Below are positions 53,701 through 64,000 of a stretch of 64,000 nt of DNA, in pieces. Each line of letters begins with the position of its first letter. Position 1 is the stretch's first letter. The DNA is taken from positions 52,691 to 116,690 of the forward strand of contig SMOI01000088.1 of NCBI GenBank assembly GCA_008000375.1. Direction: 5' to 3'. The DNA is from Poteriospumella lacustris (taxonomy: Eukaryota > Sar > Chrysophyceae > Chromulinales > Dinobryaceae). The notes beneath the pieces are model-generated. The model did not search any database. It was not told the DNA's origin and was given only the letters and a program-made list of their open reading frames with translations. The position numbers and the translations under genes are program-made.

Positions 53701-56700
53701 ACAAAAGCAATCAGAGTGAGAACGAGGACTGGTGAGAGCGAAGGGAACAATGACAACATGACACACGAGATGAAATGAAAGAGCATAACTGATCAAACCA
53801 CCGAGGACGCGCTGGGTGCGACGCTTGTGAGAACACATCACTTGCCTCCTTCGACACAAAACTGCCGAACGGATCACACCGCTGAGCATCCAGTCAAACA
53901 AGCGGCATAAATGATGCCTCGTCAAGTCGTCGATCGACAATACTCCCATGCACAGGGGCAAAAGCAGGAGAAGAGTTCAATCGAGACTCTCCGCACGTGA
54001 ATCAGGATGAAACGAATCAGCGACGTTCAGAACAAATTGGCGACCATGTGTCCATATTGGTGTGTGTGGGTATATGCAAGAAGCAAGAGAAGCAGCAGAC
54101 GACGAGGAGAAGGTCGAAAGAGGCGAAAAAATCATTGTGCCAACGAGGAACGTGGAACGAGAAACCAAGTTCAACGAATTGAGAACGAACCAAGCGCAGA
54201 TGCGTAGACTTAGAGGACCCCGTTGGTCCTTCGAAGTCTACGCACATGAATAGAGACTGAGTGTCCAAACAAGGGGAAGGGGGGGGGCAGACCATCATTG
54301 CGAGAAGGAAACGAATCAAAAGCTTTTCATGATTGGTGTATATTGCACAGAAACACATACCAGATGACAGGCGGTGGCGGCTCTCGCCCCCCATGTATGT
54401 ACAACATGGAGACCGAAGTACTCGTCGCACACATCCATGCCATCGATGTACAGAAAAGAGCCAAGGAAACAGCAACACAAACTTGACGCAAGCGATAGAT
54501 TAAACCATCTCGACATCAGACACAAACACGCCACATTACCAGCAAAAATAAAAAAATAAACGAGTGAAAACAGCTTTGAAGTTGTTGTCTATCCGAATGA
54601 GTTTCGGGAATCTACGCTACAAGGGGAGAAGACTGTGCACGGTCGGCGCCTGTGGTATCCCCACAAACTTCGAAATGAATTTATGGAGGAAACATTGGGG
54701 GCATAATGCTGCCTTTACGCATCAGCGGAAACACACTGATGCGATAGAGGACAGAGCAATGACACGACAACAGCCAGCTGGGGGGGGGGGGCAGTCAAAT
54801 CAAAGAAAAAACAACCAACGACGTGAGAGAGATCGCAGTGGTAATATGGTGGAGGGGGATATAAATAATATATATATTGCACGAAAATGATGTGTTGAGA
54901 GCGACATATGTGTGGGGTGTATATAAACGAGCGACTGCAGAAGTGCGCCTTCTAGCAAGCGAACAAGAAGAACAAGAGAAAAGAGGGAACAGAGGAAAAG
55001 GAAGAAGAAGCGGTGTGAGGGCACAGAATCAATCGAGAAGTGAAGGGGAAGGTGGAAGGAGAAGATGCATCATGTGACGCGGCAGAAAGAGAAGGACAAA
55101 GAGCAAAAGACCAAGGGCACAGACAATAGGCAGAACAGGGGAAGAGAAGAGCCGAGCGATTTGCGTATGTGATTTGAGGAGACGGAGGTCATGGCGAGGG
55201 ACGAGGGACGAAGGGGTGTGGGGGAGTAGAAGTGGCGACGATGATGACGACATGCATAACGGGTGGGGGTTGATCTCACAAACAGATTAGGGTTGTTTTG
55301 ATTTGCGGAAAGGTGAACACAACGGGACGAAGTAGTGAGGAATGCACACGACTTACAACAACAAGGAAGCGTGGGAAGGAGGGTGGGGAGAGGTTGACAA
55401 GATATACAGAAGCTACGGTCAAGTAAATGAAGAACAAAGAGCGACAAACTAGCGTCAATCACATGCTTCGTAAGAAAGCGTGACACACACGGTAGTTTGA
55501 TAGCCAAAACAGTAGGCGCGGTGAAGAAGATGAGATTTTCTTTGTGCCTCTGTCGACGTACTTGATAGCGACGCAATCTCAGGTGGAAGATGGCCGCTGA
55601 AGTCAAGATACTGGCTTTCATCGCGTGTCCATGTACGGAAGGAGGGACGAGGACGAAGAAAAAGGAGGCCGAGCGAAAGGAAAGGAACAGCTGCGAACCA
55701 CCAAGGAAATGAAGAACGAATCAAACGCTTTAGCGGGGGAAGGCGAATATGAGAGGACGTAGAAGATCAGATACAGGGGAAGACAGAGGAGCAGTGACAG
55801 GTTGAGCAGGGGGTGAGGGAGAGAAAAACGAATCAGGCTGGGGCGTGGTGTAGCCAAAGCAAAGGAATCGCGTTCATCAGTAACGAACATAAACAACAGG
55901 TCACCACAACAGAGATAGCAACAACAACAATGCGCAATAGGAAGCCCCACAAACACCAGGAAACACACAGACCATCACACAGAAAAAGAAACGACCAAAC
56001 AAACGACAGCAGTAGCAACGTGATGATGATGAAACGAAACGTCTAACGCAGGGAGAATGGCGAGAGGTGGAGGAAGAGGAGGAGGAGGATGGACGACGAT
56101 GATTCTCTTTCTTTCTCCTTCGTGTGGGGTGGGATATATAACTGTGATTGATTTGCCCCTCTCTTTTTTGTGTGGTTTTCTTTTCTTTTCTTTTCGTAGA
56201 ATGGGAAGGCGTCAAAAATCGACCGAAACATGGGGCCATCGACACCGGTGGACGATGAACCACCTCTTTGACATCAACATTGAGAATAGAGGGGAACAAT
56301 AAACGAACCGCAGAAACAAAAACCAAATGGCGACACAACATAACTCGCGCCCTACGACGATGGGGGGTGGGTGGGAAGGTAGGGGTGCGAGTCAGTCTAT
56401 TTCTATTGACGTCGCGGCGGGGGATGCAGGGAGAAAGAAAACAGCAACAACAACAATACCCGAGACTGTGTAGGGGGGATGACATGATTTTGCGCGACAA
56501 AAGCAAACGACGACGAAAAACAACTCATGAAAGCAAATTCGTCTCACGACCAAACACCGAACGGCGACAAGTTGGGCGTGGTCGATGAGTGTGTATACAA
56601 CGACATAGCGAGAGGAGAAAACAAAGAGACGAAAGGACCGTTTACCCAGGACACGGCGGTGACTCGTATGTGTGTGGCGTAAACATGCTCTAAGGTCCCG

Positions 56701-56742
56701 TCTGAGTACGAAGAGAGCTTTGGATGCCTTGTAAACGAGGTG
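50775..56742. other. ORF-poor 6-kb region with strand-asymmetric composition
   Basis: The longest gene-free stretch in the window. From 50775 to about 51270 the plus strand is pyrimidine-rich (DYRK 3' flank). From about 51400 to 56700 it is strongly purine-rich, i.e. pyrimidine-rich on the minus strand, continuing from the stop of the RRM gene. G runs (C runs on the minus strand) occur at about 52786-52794, 54279-54288 and 54781-54792. Long minus-strand ORFs (up to 354 codons at 52513-53577) are Ser/Leu/Phe/Cys-rich, without motifs or ATG logic, and are expected from pyrimidine-rich sequence that lacks stop codons. It may be a very long 3' UTR or a non-coding transcript of the minus strand. 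No rRNA, tRNA or repeat array was recognised. Confidence 0.5.
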
Positions 56743-58873
56743 TTAGAACAATGACGACAACATTCCACGATGTCCGTTGTTGTGGCCACTGCTGCTGCTG
56801 TGGTCCAACGAAGAAGCGTGGTGATGCTGATGGTGATGCAAACTCAACGGTTCATGGCCAGACAACGACGATGATCCGACTACCGAAGGAGAGGAAGACA
56901 ACGAGGGTGTGGTGGCTTGGGAATGCGCTGGATGATGTCGATGGAACGGAGGACGATCAAACAGGGAGAATTCGAAGAGAGAATGATGATTGTGATGAGG
57001 GTGCTGGCTCTGGTGGTGGCTTTGGTGATGATTCTTCTGCAAGACATGGTCCTCCTCGTGCGAATGGTCACGATGGGACAAGACACCAAAGAACGAGGAT
57101 TTCTCGTGATGAGACGACACGTCCGCCGCCGTAGGCGTAGGCAGACGACTGCTGTGGTTGCTGCTCTCGGAGGCGGTGGTGGGATGGTGCGACGAACGAA
57201 GAGACGAGAAATGGAACACATGGTCCAACAAACCCAATCCAGTATGATGTTGTTGGTGTTGCTGATGCTGCTGCTGCGAGTGCTGCTGCTGCTGCGAGTG
57301 CTGCTGCGACGACTGGGCGAGATGCGGATGATGTTGATGCTGCGAAGTCGACGGCGACGATGAGAACGAGGACGACATCTCCGACAGTTCGGACGTCAAC
57401 GACTTCATAGAGAACATCGAATGGTTCGATTTGGCAGAAGACGCATGAGAATCAAAACCGTGACTGGGGAAGTCACCGAAGAACGACGTCGACGATGACG
57501 AAGCGCCAATCGTCGTCGCCGGGGTCGAAGGAGCATCAAAGGAAAACGAGTCAAACAATCCAATGGACGACACCGAAGAGAATAAGTTCGATGACGACGA
57601 TGTGGAAGAAGCTGTTGCCGAAGGTGGGAACGAGACCTCTTTGGCACTCACTGACGGCGAAGGCAGTGCCAGATCAAACGACGAGGAAGAACCCGACAAA
57701 AGCGACGGAGACGTCGACAATTGCCCTTGGTTACCATTGACAGAACCATGCATAGACGTCGCAGACACAATACGGGGAGGGCGTGACGAAGAATGGAAGT
57801 CTTGTTGAGGGCGAACATGCACTTGAGCGAGCTGCTGTTGCTGGTGCTGCTGTTGCTGCTGATGGTACTGCGATGGATGATGCTGAAGATGCTGATGCTG
57901 CTGTTGTCTGGCGGCAAAGCTGGATTCCAATAGAAAACGCGAATCGTTGTTGTCTTTTTCAACGGTTCGTGTGGGGATACGCATCGTTGGCGCGACGGCA
58001 GGCGCCACGCGGTAGTTCGCGTTGATCGGAGCATGCTGTTGTATCCGAGGGCGAGGAGTCTTCATATCCTCTACGACGGGTTGAACGGGGAAAGAGGCAG
58101 CATTCTGTGCAGTACGCTGCATTTCCAACAGCTGCTTTTCCAGGTTGTGGCTGATGGAGCACTTGTAGCACACGTTGTCCAACGTGGCATCATTCAACCC
58201 CGCGACGGCAGCCAAGGCACTGGTAATGCCTTCTTTATCACTGGAAAAATGGACGAAACCATAGCCACATTGGCGATTGATGTTCTAACAAGCGGGAGAC
58301 GAGGAGAAAAGAACGTCAGAAAGGCCAGCGTATCGGTGGGACTGTTGGGAGAGTGTCTCTTACCTCATCAATGTACGACTTCTTGATGGCGCAGTCCAAC
58401 ACCGTTCCGTACTTCTCAAACAACTTACGAAGTGAGTCTTCGTTGATTAAGTTCGTCAATTGGTACGAAATGTAGGAAATATGAACCGAAGACGAGTTCG
58501 CTTTGTCCTTGTGGGAGGAGTTTTTGGTCTCTTTCTTGGTCTTGTGCGAGGCCCATCCAACTCTGATTAAAGTACCAGGGAAATAGAATGAGAGGTAAAC
58601 CAATGAGGAAGTTACTTCTGAAGAGGAGTAGGTCACTTACTTCAAATGACGTCCACCAAGCTGCAGGCCTTCACTCGCGACAAGGGCCTTCTCGGCACTG
58701 ATGGGATCCACGAATTTGACAAATCCGTAAGATAGATTGCGAAAGTTCTCTTCGCTTCTCATAATTTTGATTTCAGCGATCTCTCCATGCTGTCCGAAGA
58801 GGCCATAAATATCATTTTCAACACAATGTGCGGGCAAATCGCCGAGGAATAACGTTGTCCGAGGTTGTGACAT
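56743..58873 (-). CDS. Two-RRM RNA-binding protein with Gln/His/Ser-rich tail
   Basis: Three exons: 58873-58641, 58562-58364, 58284-56743; 657 residues. RRM1 (about 5-80): RNP2 TLFLGDLP, RNP1 LSYGFVKF. RRM2 (about 100-180): RNP2-like VHISYISY, RNP1 CGYGFVHF, the latter restored only after splicing exon 2 to exon 3. The fold is tandem RRM, resembling PAB/TIA1-type or CELF-type proteins. From residue 200 the chain is disordered: long Gln/His stretches (for example HQHLQHHPSQYHQQQQQHQQQQ) and Ser-rich blocks, a prion-like composition linked with RNA granules. The tail ends GMLSSLF. Starts at ATG 58873; an upstream in-frame TTG is ignored. A cytoplasmic mRNA-binding role is probable; the target is unknown. 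Confidence 0.88.
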
Positions 58874-59827
58874 ACTTTTCACCAAATTTTCTGAAGTTTT
58901 GCACTATTCAGGTCCACTGATGGGTTTTCCAACTATCAGACTTCCCAAGTGTCAATGAACTGTCTTATTTTTTGTGCTTTTTACCACCGATTGGCCATTC
59001 ATAACGACGCCACAAAGTTCAAGCCTTCGTCAGCAAAATATCCGTAGCGGACGGATGATTCGAAGGTCAATCGACTATGGATGCCGTCTCGCAAATGAGA
59101 CCTCTGAAGAAATTTCCCCACGCTGCACACAGTGCAGACGTTTCAGGTTTGGCCTTCTTGGCACCACACCCTCTGCTGAGGGTGTGTGTGGGTAGGCGGG
59201 AGTGTGACCCAGAGAGCAGCAGACCCCTAGGACGGGGGTGGTGCTAAGATAAGGAAAGGTCTATGGTCTTCAAAAAAATCTTAAGTTGGGGGAACCTCGT
59301 CGTGTACAAGGGAACGTCCCCACAGCACGAGTAAAAGCGCCTTAAATGTAGTAGGACGCACTGCGCCTGCACCTACGCGGTGCTGGCTGGAGATGCTCTT
59401 CTCGTCTCTCCCTATTTCTTTTTATCGTGGAGGACCCCGCCGCGGAACAATCCTCTCGAACAATATCCGAGACCACCCACAGTGGCTGTGAGGAGGGCGC
59501 GGCGGCGAATAGCAGCAGCATTGAGTTCCCCTGCCAAACCTCCAATGGACGATGACGAGGACGATCTTGTTCCCCACGGCTCTGTGGACACAAGCACGCA
59601 GTGGACGGTCGCCTGTAGACGATGGCGGTTCACTGCTTGTTTTGCAACAAGAAAGGAACTTCAGAGATGAGTCGGGTTGAATTGCGATTTGCTCGCCATA
59701 GTTAGTCTGTTCCTTGTTGGTAGTGGCGTCATCATCACGACAAACAATTACTCTTGCAACCTTCCAATACACCACTGCAATATACTACAAAGCTAAACTG
59801 CCAATAAACAAAACAGAATTGAAACGC
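58874..59827. other. Intergenic between RRM and kinase-BspA genes, with hairpin
   Basis: About 950 bases between two minus-strand genes. Contains a 9-bp stem/4-nt loop palindrome at 59165-59186. Overlapping ORFs on both strands (59342-59775) lack motifs and are not called. Confidence 0.4.
59165..59186. repeat. Short perfect hairpin
   Basis: Nine-base perfect inverted repeat (cacaccctc / gagggtgtg) with loop tgct. No T-run follows; role unknown. Confidence 0.5.
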
Positions 59828-62800
59828 TCACCCCCTGAACCAAGTTAAACTAGCGGAATTGAACGAAGCTGCTCCTTTAAACATATAAGACATGTTCGTC
59901 ACTTTGCTCACATTCCAACTGTTCAGCGGCTGGTTAAACGACGATGCTCCTTCATACATACGAGACATATCCGTGACATTGCTCACATTCCAACTGTCCA
60001 GCGGCTGGTTGAACAACAATGCTCCATCGAACATACCAGACATGTCCGTGACGTTGCTCATATTCCAACTGTTCAGCGGCTGGTTAAACGACGATGCTCC
60101 ACGAAACAAATAAGACATGTTCGTGGCGTTGCTCACATCCCAACTGTCTAGCGGCTGGTTGAACGACGATGCTCCATAAAACATATAAAAGATGTTCGTG
60201 ACGTTGCTCACATTCCAACTGTTCAGCGGCTGGTTGAATGACGATGCTCCACGAAACCCACTGGACATGTCCGTGACGTTGCTCACATTCCAACTGTCCA
60301 GCGGCTGGTTAAACGACGATGCTCCATAAAACATATAAGACATGGTCGAGACGTTGCTCACATTCCAACTGTTCAGCGGCTGGTTGAATGACGACGACCC
60401 TTGAAACATACAAAACATGTTCCAGACGCTGCTCACATTCCAACTGTTCAGCGGCTGGTTGAACGACGATGCTCCATAAAACACATAAGACATGTTCGTG
60501 ACGTTGCTCACATTCCAACTGTCTAGCGTCTGGTTGAACGACGATGCTCCATAAAACATATAAGAAATGTCCGTGACGTTGCTCACATCCCACCTGCTGA
60601 TATCAGCGTTGAATGTTGGTCGGTCCTTGAATAGTTTAGAGGTGTCGGTGACGCCGATTAGGTTCCATTGTCCAATCGGTCCGTGATTGGATTCGGCTCT
60701 TTGTTGATCAGAAAACCACAGGTTTACAGCCGAGCGAAGAGAGTCATTCGTGAATGTCGACCTGCTGGTATCTGGGGAAGTCTCTCTCACACTCATCAGG
60801 GGCGCAGCATTGGATTGTACTGAAGAAACGATGTCCAGGCGGACGCTCGCTGCATCAGTGAATGGCGCCTTCGGCGTGTCGTTGGAAATCTCTTCCACAC
60901 TGGCCACGAGCACAGCATTGGACTGCACTGTTCGAACAATGTCTGGACCGCTGCTCGTTGCTTCGCCCTCGCTTTCTCCGAGCGCAATGCTGTCGACGAC
61001 AGTGGCAGGCGGCTGTATCTTGGCCATGACGTCATCGGGAACGCCATTCAAGTGACACGTCTTCAACAATCGTAGTACCCGCTGCAGTCGAGGTTGGCGT
61101 AGCAGAGTGCTGTTGCCTTCGAGTTCCTGCAAAATGGCCAACTGGTGGATCTCGGGGAAAGTGCACATCTCCTGCAGGTACGCGCCATCAATCGTCTCAC
61201 CCGACGCTGCCACCCGCTGCCCCAGATCTGCACAACAGCCCAAGTGAACCAGCAACCCAATCGTCTCCGCCAATGACTGTAGGGGTGTCGCGGACTTGAC
61301 ACCGCTGGTACATGCTGAATCGGTGGAGCCGCTCGCCGATGGGTCAGGGAGCGACTCTTCAAGAGAAGTAGCCAGTAGCGTTGACGGCGGTACTGCAGTC
61401 ACATCAACGTCTTCCAGCATCATCAACAACTCCATCGAGGATGGTCGCTGCTCCTGCAACTGATGCTCCAAGATGCGGCAGACTACGACTCCCAACACAG
61501 GGCCGGTCTGCCTCACCGCCTGCAGTTTCAGGCGTCTCTGTGCATCGTCCTTTGCCAATCGCACCTGCCGCAACTCCTGCCGCAATATCAGCTCCAAAAA
61601 GATGCACCCCACCGCCCACACATCGTCCCGGCCGTCGTAACTCAATCCTTCCATCTTCTCGTACGACATGTACAGCGGTGTGCCCACTCCAGCCGTCATT
61701 CGCTCCATCTGCGCGGCCCCGGCTCGACTCTGAAGCACCACATTTCTCGCCAACCCGAAGTCAATGATCTTCACGTCTTCCATGTCCTGCGTGATCATGA
61801 TGTTGTCTGGCTTCAAGTCCCGGTGCACGAGGCGACAGTCTCCGTGCATATACACCAACGCAGAGGACAACTGGCGCAGCCACTTTAGCATCACCTGACC
61901 ACTGGGGGGACGCGGCGACGTCACATACGCTCTCAGGGTCTTCCCCAGTACAAGCTCCATGACCACGTAGAAGAACGCGTCATCGTCGTCGAAAAAACTG
62001 TAGAAACAACGCACTATGTTACTGTGGCACAGCTGCTTCAGACTCCCCGCCTCGCGCTGGATCGCTTCTTCCGACAGCCGACTCTGACGCACATTCACAC
62101 GTTTCAAGGCATATTGCTTCTCATCTGGACGATACGTCGCCTTGAACGTCACACCATACGACCCCGCTTGTCCCAGTTTGTCTTCCTCGCGGAAGTCGAA
62201 CGACCCAGAGATGTCTTCCTCCTCACCGGGAAACACCGGTACAGAACTGCCGGCTGATCGCGGCATTTGAGACAGCGATATGATCTTCTCCACATTGGTC
62301 GCCACATACTGCTGCATCTGAGGAGTGTCAATCTGGGGTACCGACACGTCTTCACAGTGAAGTTCTTGTGCAAGAGCATCGATGGCGTGCTGAACCTCCT
62401 GCGGTGCTGCACACAATCGCTCAATGTCATCGGGCATCGCTTCTCCACGCGCCACTTCGTCGCGGATCTTGTTAATCTCCCGCACAATGTCATTCTTCAT
62501 GCTTTGCACCACCGTCTCAAACATGGTCGACAGTGGGTTCTCAAAGTGACGGACGATCGACGATATCGCTTCGAAATCGTCGCGCAGCAATGAGAGACGC
62601 TGATCCAATTCGACGAACCGCTTCCGATCAGCGTTGCCATTGGCTGCTCTCAATAGGAACCACCCCACACGGCCAACAGCATTTACCACGTTTCCCTTTC
62701 CCTTCCGCGGCTTGCGAGGGAGAAAGGAAAATATGAGTGCCTGTGCCTCCTCCACTACCGCTTCCAAACTGTTCACCAAGCTATCAAACCTGTCATGCGA

Positions 62801-62953
62801 GCGAAGATTCACATCATTCAAAATGATCTGAAACGACACGAGTCGATTGGCAAGATGGGTACAGAGGTCCTTGTTATCTTGCACCTGGTCGAGAGAATTC
62901 TTGACAGAAACGATGATTTCGAAAATAGAGGCGACCGTCGCAAGTGGATCCAT
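59828..62953 (-). CDS. Ser/Thr kinase fused to BspA/DUF285 repeats, helical N-terminal domain
   Basis: Single exon, 1041 residues from ATG 62953. (1) Residues 1-200: predicted helical bundle starting DPLATVASIFEIIVSVKNSLDQV; pattern and position resemble the four-helix N-terminal domain of MLKL/HeLo-type proteins, but this is weak inference. (2) About 255-515: protein kinase, with G-loop LGQAGSYGVTF, Lys in YALKRVNV, HRDLKPDNIMI, IIDFGLAR and DVWAVGCIFLEL. The APE motif reads SYE (GTPLYMSYEKMEG). All catalytic residues are present. (3) 515-770: Ser/Thr-rich linker with a helical segment. (4) About 770-1041: ten 25-residue repeats, consensus FNQPLDSWNVSNVTNMSYMFYGASS, the BspA-like (DUF285) LRR-type repeat. 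No signal peptide, so probably intracellular. No intron. Confidence 0.88.
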   Translation of the reverse strand: MDPLATVASIFEIIVSVKNSLDQVQDNKDLCTHLANRLVSFQIILNDVNLRSHDRFDSLVNSLEAVVEEAQALIFSFLPRKPRKGKGNVVNAVGRVGWFLLRAANGNADRKRFVELDQRLSLLRDDFEAISSIVRHFENPLSTMFETVVQSMKNDIVREINKIRDEVARGEAMPDDIERLCAAPQEVQHAIDALAQELHCEDVSVPQIDTPQMQQYVATNVEKIISLSQMPRSAGSSVPVFPGEEEDISGSFDFREEDKLGQAGSYGVTFKATYRPDEKQYALKRVNVRQSRLSEEAIQREAGSLKQLCHSNIVRCFYSFFDDDDAFFYVVMELVLGKTLRAYVTSPRPPSGQVMLKWLRQLSSALVYMHGDCRLVHRDLKPDNIMITQDMEDVKIIDFGLARNVVLQSRAGAAQMERMTAGVGTPLYMSYEKMEGLSYDGRDDVWAVGCIFLELILRQELRQVRLAKDDAQRRLKLQAVRQTGPVLGVVVCRILEHQLQEQRPSSMELLMMLEDVDVTAVPPSTLLATSLEESLPDPSASGSTDSACTSGVKSATPLQSLAETIGLLVHLGCCADLGQRVAASGETIDGAYLQEMCTFPEIHQLAILQELEGNSTLLRQPRLQRVLRLLKTCHLNGVPDDVMAKIQPPATVVDSIALGESEGEATSSGPDIVRTVQSNAVLVASVEEISNDTPKAPFTDAASVRLDIVSSVQSNAAPLMSVRETSPDTSRSTFTNDSLRSAVNLWFSDQQRAESNHGPIGQWNLIGVTDTSKLFKDRPTFNADISRWDVSNVTDISYMFYGASSFNQTLDSWNVSNVTNMSYVFYGASSFNQPLNSWNVSSVWNMFCMFQGSSSFNQPLNSWNVSNVSTMSYMFYGASSFNQPLDSWNVSNVTDMSSGFRGASSFNQPLNSWNVSNVTNIFYMFYGASSFNQPLDSWDVSNATNMSYLFRGASSFNQPLNSWNMSNVTDMSGMFDGALLFNQPLDSWNVSNVTDMSRMYEGASSFNQPLNSWNVSKVTNMSYMFKGAASFNSASLTWFRG
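59860..60630 (-). repeat. DUF285/BspA tandem repeat array (75-nt units)
   Basis: Ten units of 75 nt plus a partial one. Units alternate mostly between SWNV preceded by LDS and by LNS, suggesting growth by 150-nt pairs. Low divergence implies recent expansion. Confidence 0.8.
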
Positions 62954-63716
62954 TGTCACATACGAACCAAAACTACAGTGAGGTATACCTTCGAAATGAT
63001 CTTTCTCGCGTACTCGACAGGTGCATAAGAGGTGTCCTGAGCAAGCAAAACAAAGATACCAACTTATTTATTAGCTATGATAGTGCGGCTGTATTTATTT
63101 ATTCGAAGTGCGGCTGACTTCGAAGTTCATCGTTGGTGGGAGAAAGTGAGTGTGTCGCGAAAGACGTGTCGCATCAGCATGTTGGACTTGATTTGTTGAA
63201 ATGTTCTAATGGATACCAGTTCGCAGTTCTCAGTCAGTTCAAGCAAATCGCCGCAGATAACCAGAAGGAGGAAGAGGGTCGATGGCTTTAAAAAACGAGG
63301 AGGACGGTCGCAAGAACATGAAATCATAAAAAAAGGGAGGACAGCATGAAAACGAAGCGCGGGACTTGCGCAGCACCCTCTCTCTCCCTCTCGATCTGTT
63401 CCCGTGTCATCTTGTACTTACTGAGATTGATCTTTTGAAGTCAACCACTGAGACCGTCATAGACTACGTGAGCAAACAAGTAACATCACCATTAATATCG
63501 ACAGGATGGACACTCCATTCAGGGGGTTTACATCATGGTTCGCCGTATCGGTAACAAAATTCAAAAAAAGGGGGTCTTGCAGACGACGAGGATCTTCAAA
63601 CAGAGACGATAGCACCAACCTCGGCCAGGCCGAAAGACATCAACGACCACCGTCCCCAATCGAGTAACACCACAAGCTACAAACTACTAACAACCGCCCC
63701 CGTTTCTTTGAAAGAG

Positions 63717-63748
<32 letters not shown>

Positions 63749-64000
63749 GCAGAGAGACAGAGAGACACTGAATTCAAATGTGGAGAACATATTAAAAGAA
63801 ACCAATGTTGAGAGGGGAAGAGCTGTGCGACGAGACGGAGTGGGGGCGGGCATGGGAACACCGCAAAACAAAAACACCAGCTGTGTCCCTTTGCCTTCCT
63901 CACCACCACCACCACCACCACCACCACCACCACCACCACCCCCACCCCCACCACCACCACCACCACCACCACCCCCACCACCACCGCCACCGCCGCGCCC
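62954..64000. repeat. Promoter of kinase-BspA gene, AC and CAC microsatellites
   Basis: About 1 kb upstream of the kinase-BspA gene, running to the window edge. (AC)14 at 63717-63744; (CAC/CCA)n at about 63897-63996, still running at the end. Short ORFs are low-complexity. No gene recognised. Confidence 0.6.

Noticed and set aside
59892-60593. Several antisense and out-of-frame ORFs with periodic sequences
   Set aside because: Shadows of the DUF285 tandem repeat.
63640-63990. 116-codon Val-rich minus-strand ORF
   Set aside because: Translation of the CAC and AC microsatellites.

Overview
This is a eukaryotic nuclear window, most likely from a free-living protist. A stramenopile-type flagellate would fit, but no marker gene fixes the clade. 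The evidence is that genes are interrupted by short GT-AG introns (mostly 60-100 nt, donors gtaagt/gtacgt), lie close together on both strands and use the standard code. Their products include RNA polymerase I subunit 2, an atlastin-type ER GTPase, a ZNF598/Hel2 ubiquitin ligase, an anoctamin, a plant-type DYRK kinase, a PPR protein and a DUF4485 (centrosome/cilium) protein. There are no operons, rRNA genes or CRISPR arrays, and I found no convincing tRNA gene.

Layout. 0-5 kb: 3' end of pyruvate carboxylase, a possible 68-aa ORF, a GT61-like glycosyltransferase, and an aspartyl-protease-like protein flanked by a diverged repeat. 5.8-9.2 kb: two convergent copies of an EF-hand/coiled-coil gene, forming an inverted repeat whose arms look identical for about 1.4 kb. 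9.6-15.7 kb: a PPR gene, an atlastin with a 7-codon first exon, and a tiny cytochrome oxidase subunit IV/Cox5-like gene with a 6-residue last exon. 16-25.5 kb: a two-pore K+ channel-like protein, a PAQR/hemolysin III membrane protein, TRM112, and ZNF598/Hel2. 26-35 kb: a glycosyltransferase-like membrane protein, a DUF4485 protein head-to-head with a 192-aa unknown, and a 1396-aa LRR/WW protein. 35-43.9 kb: a glutathione S-transferase with two tandem first exons, RPA2 (RNA polymerase I), a PP2C phosphatase and an APH-like kinase. 44.4-50.8 kb: anoctamin and DYRK. 50.8-56.7 kb: an ORF-poor stretch with strong strand asymmetry. 56.7-59 kb: a two-RRM, Q/H/S-rich RNA-binding protein. 59.8-63 kb: a 1041-aa protein joining a helical N-terminus, a Ser/Thr kinase and ten 25-residue BspA/DUF285 repeats. 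The window ends in AC and CAC microsatellites.

Most genes are unrelated housekeeping or signalling genes. The stretches that look least ordinary are the homogenised inverted gene pair, the GST alternative first exons, the kinase-BspA fusion, and the 6-kb skewed region next to the RNA-binding-protein gene. Intron-exon structures were deduced by eye from reading frame and splice consensus. Family assignments rest on recognised motifs, not on database searches.
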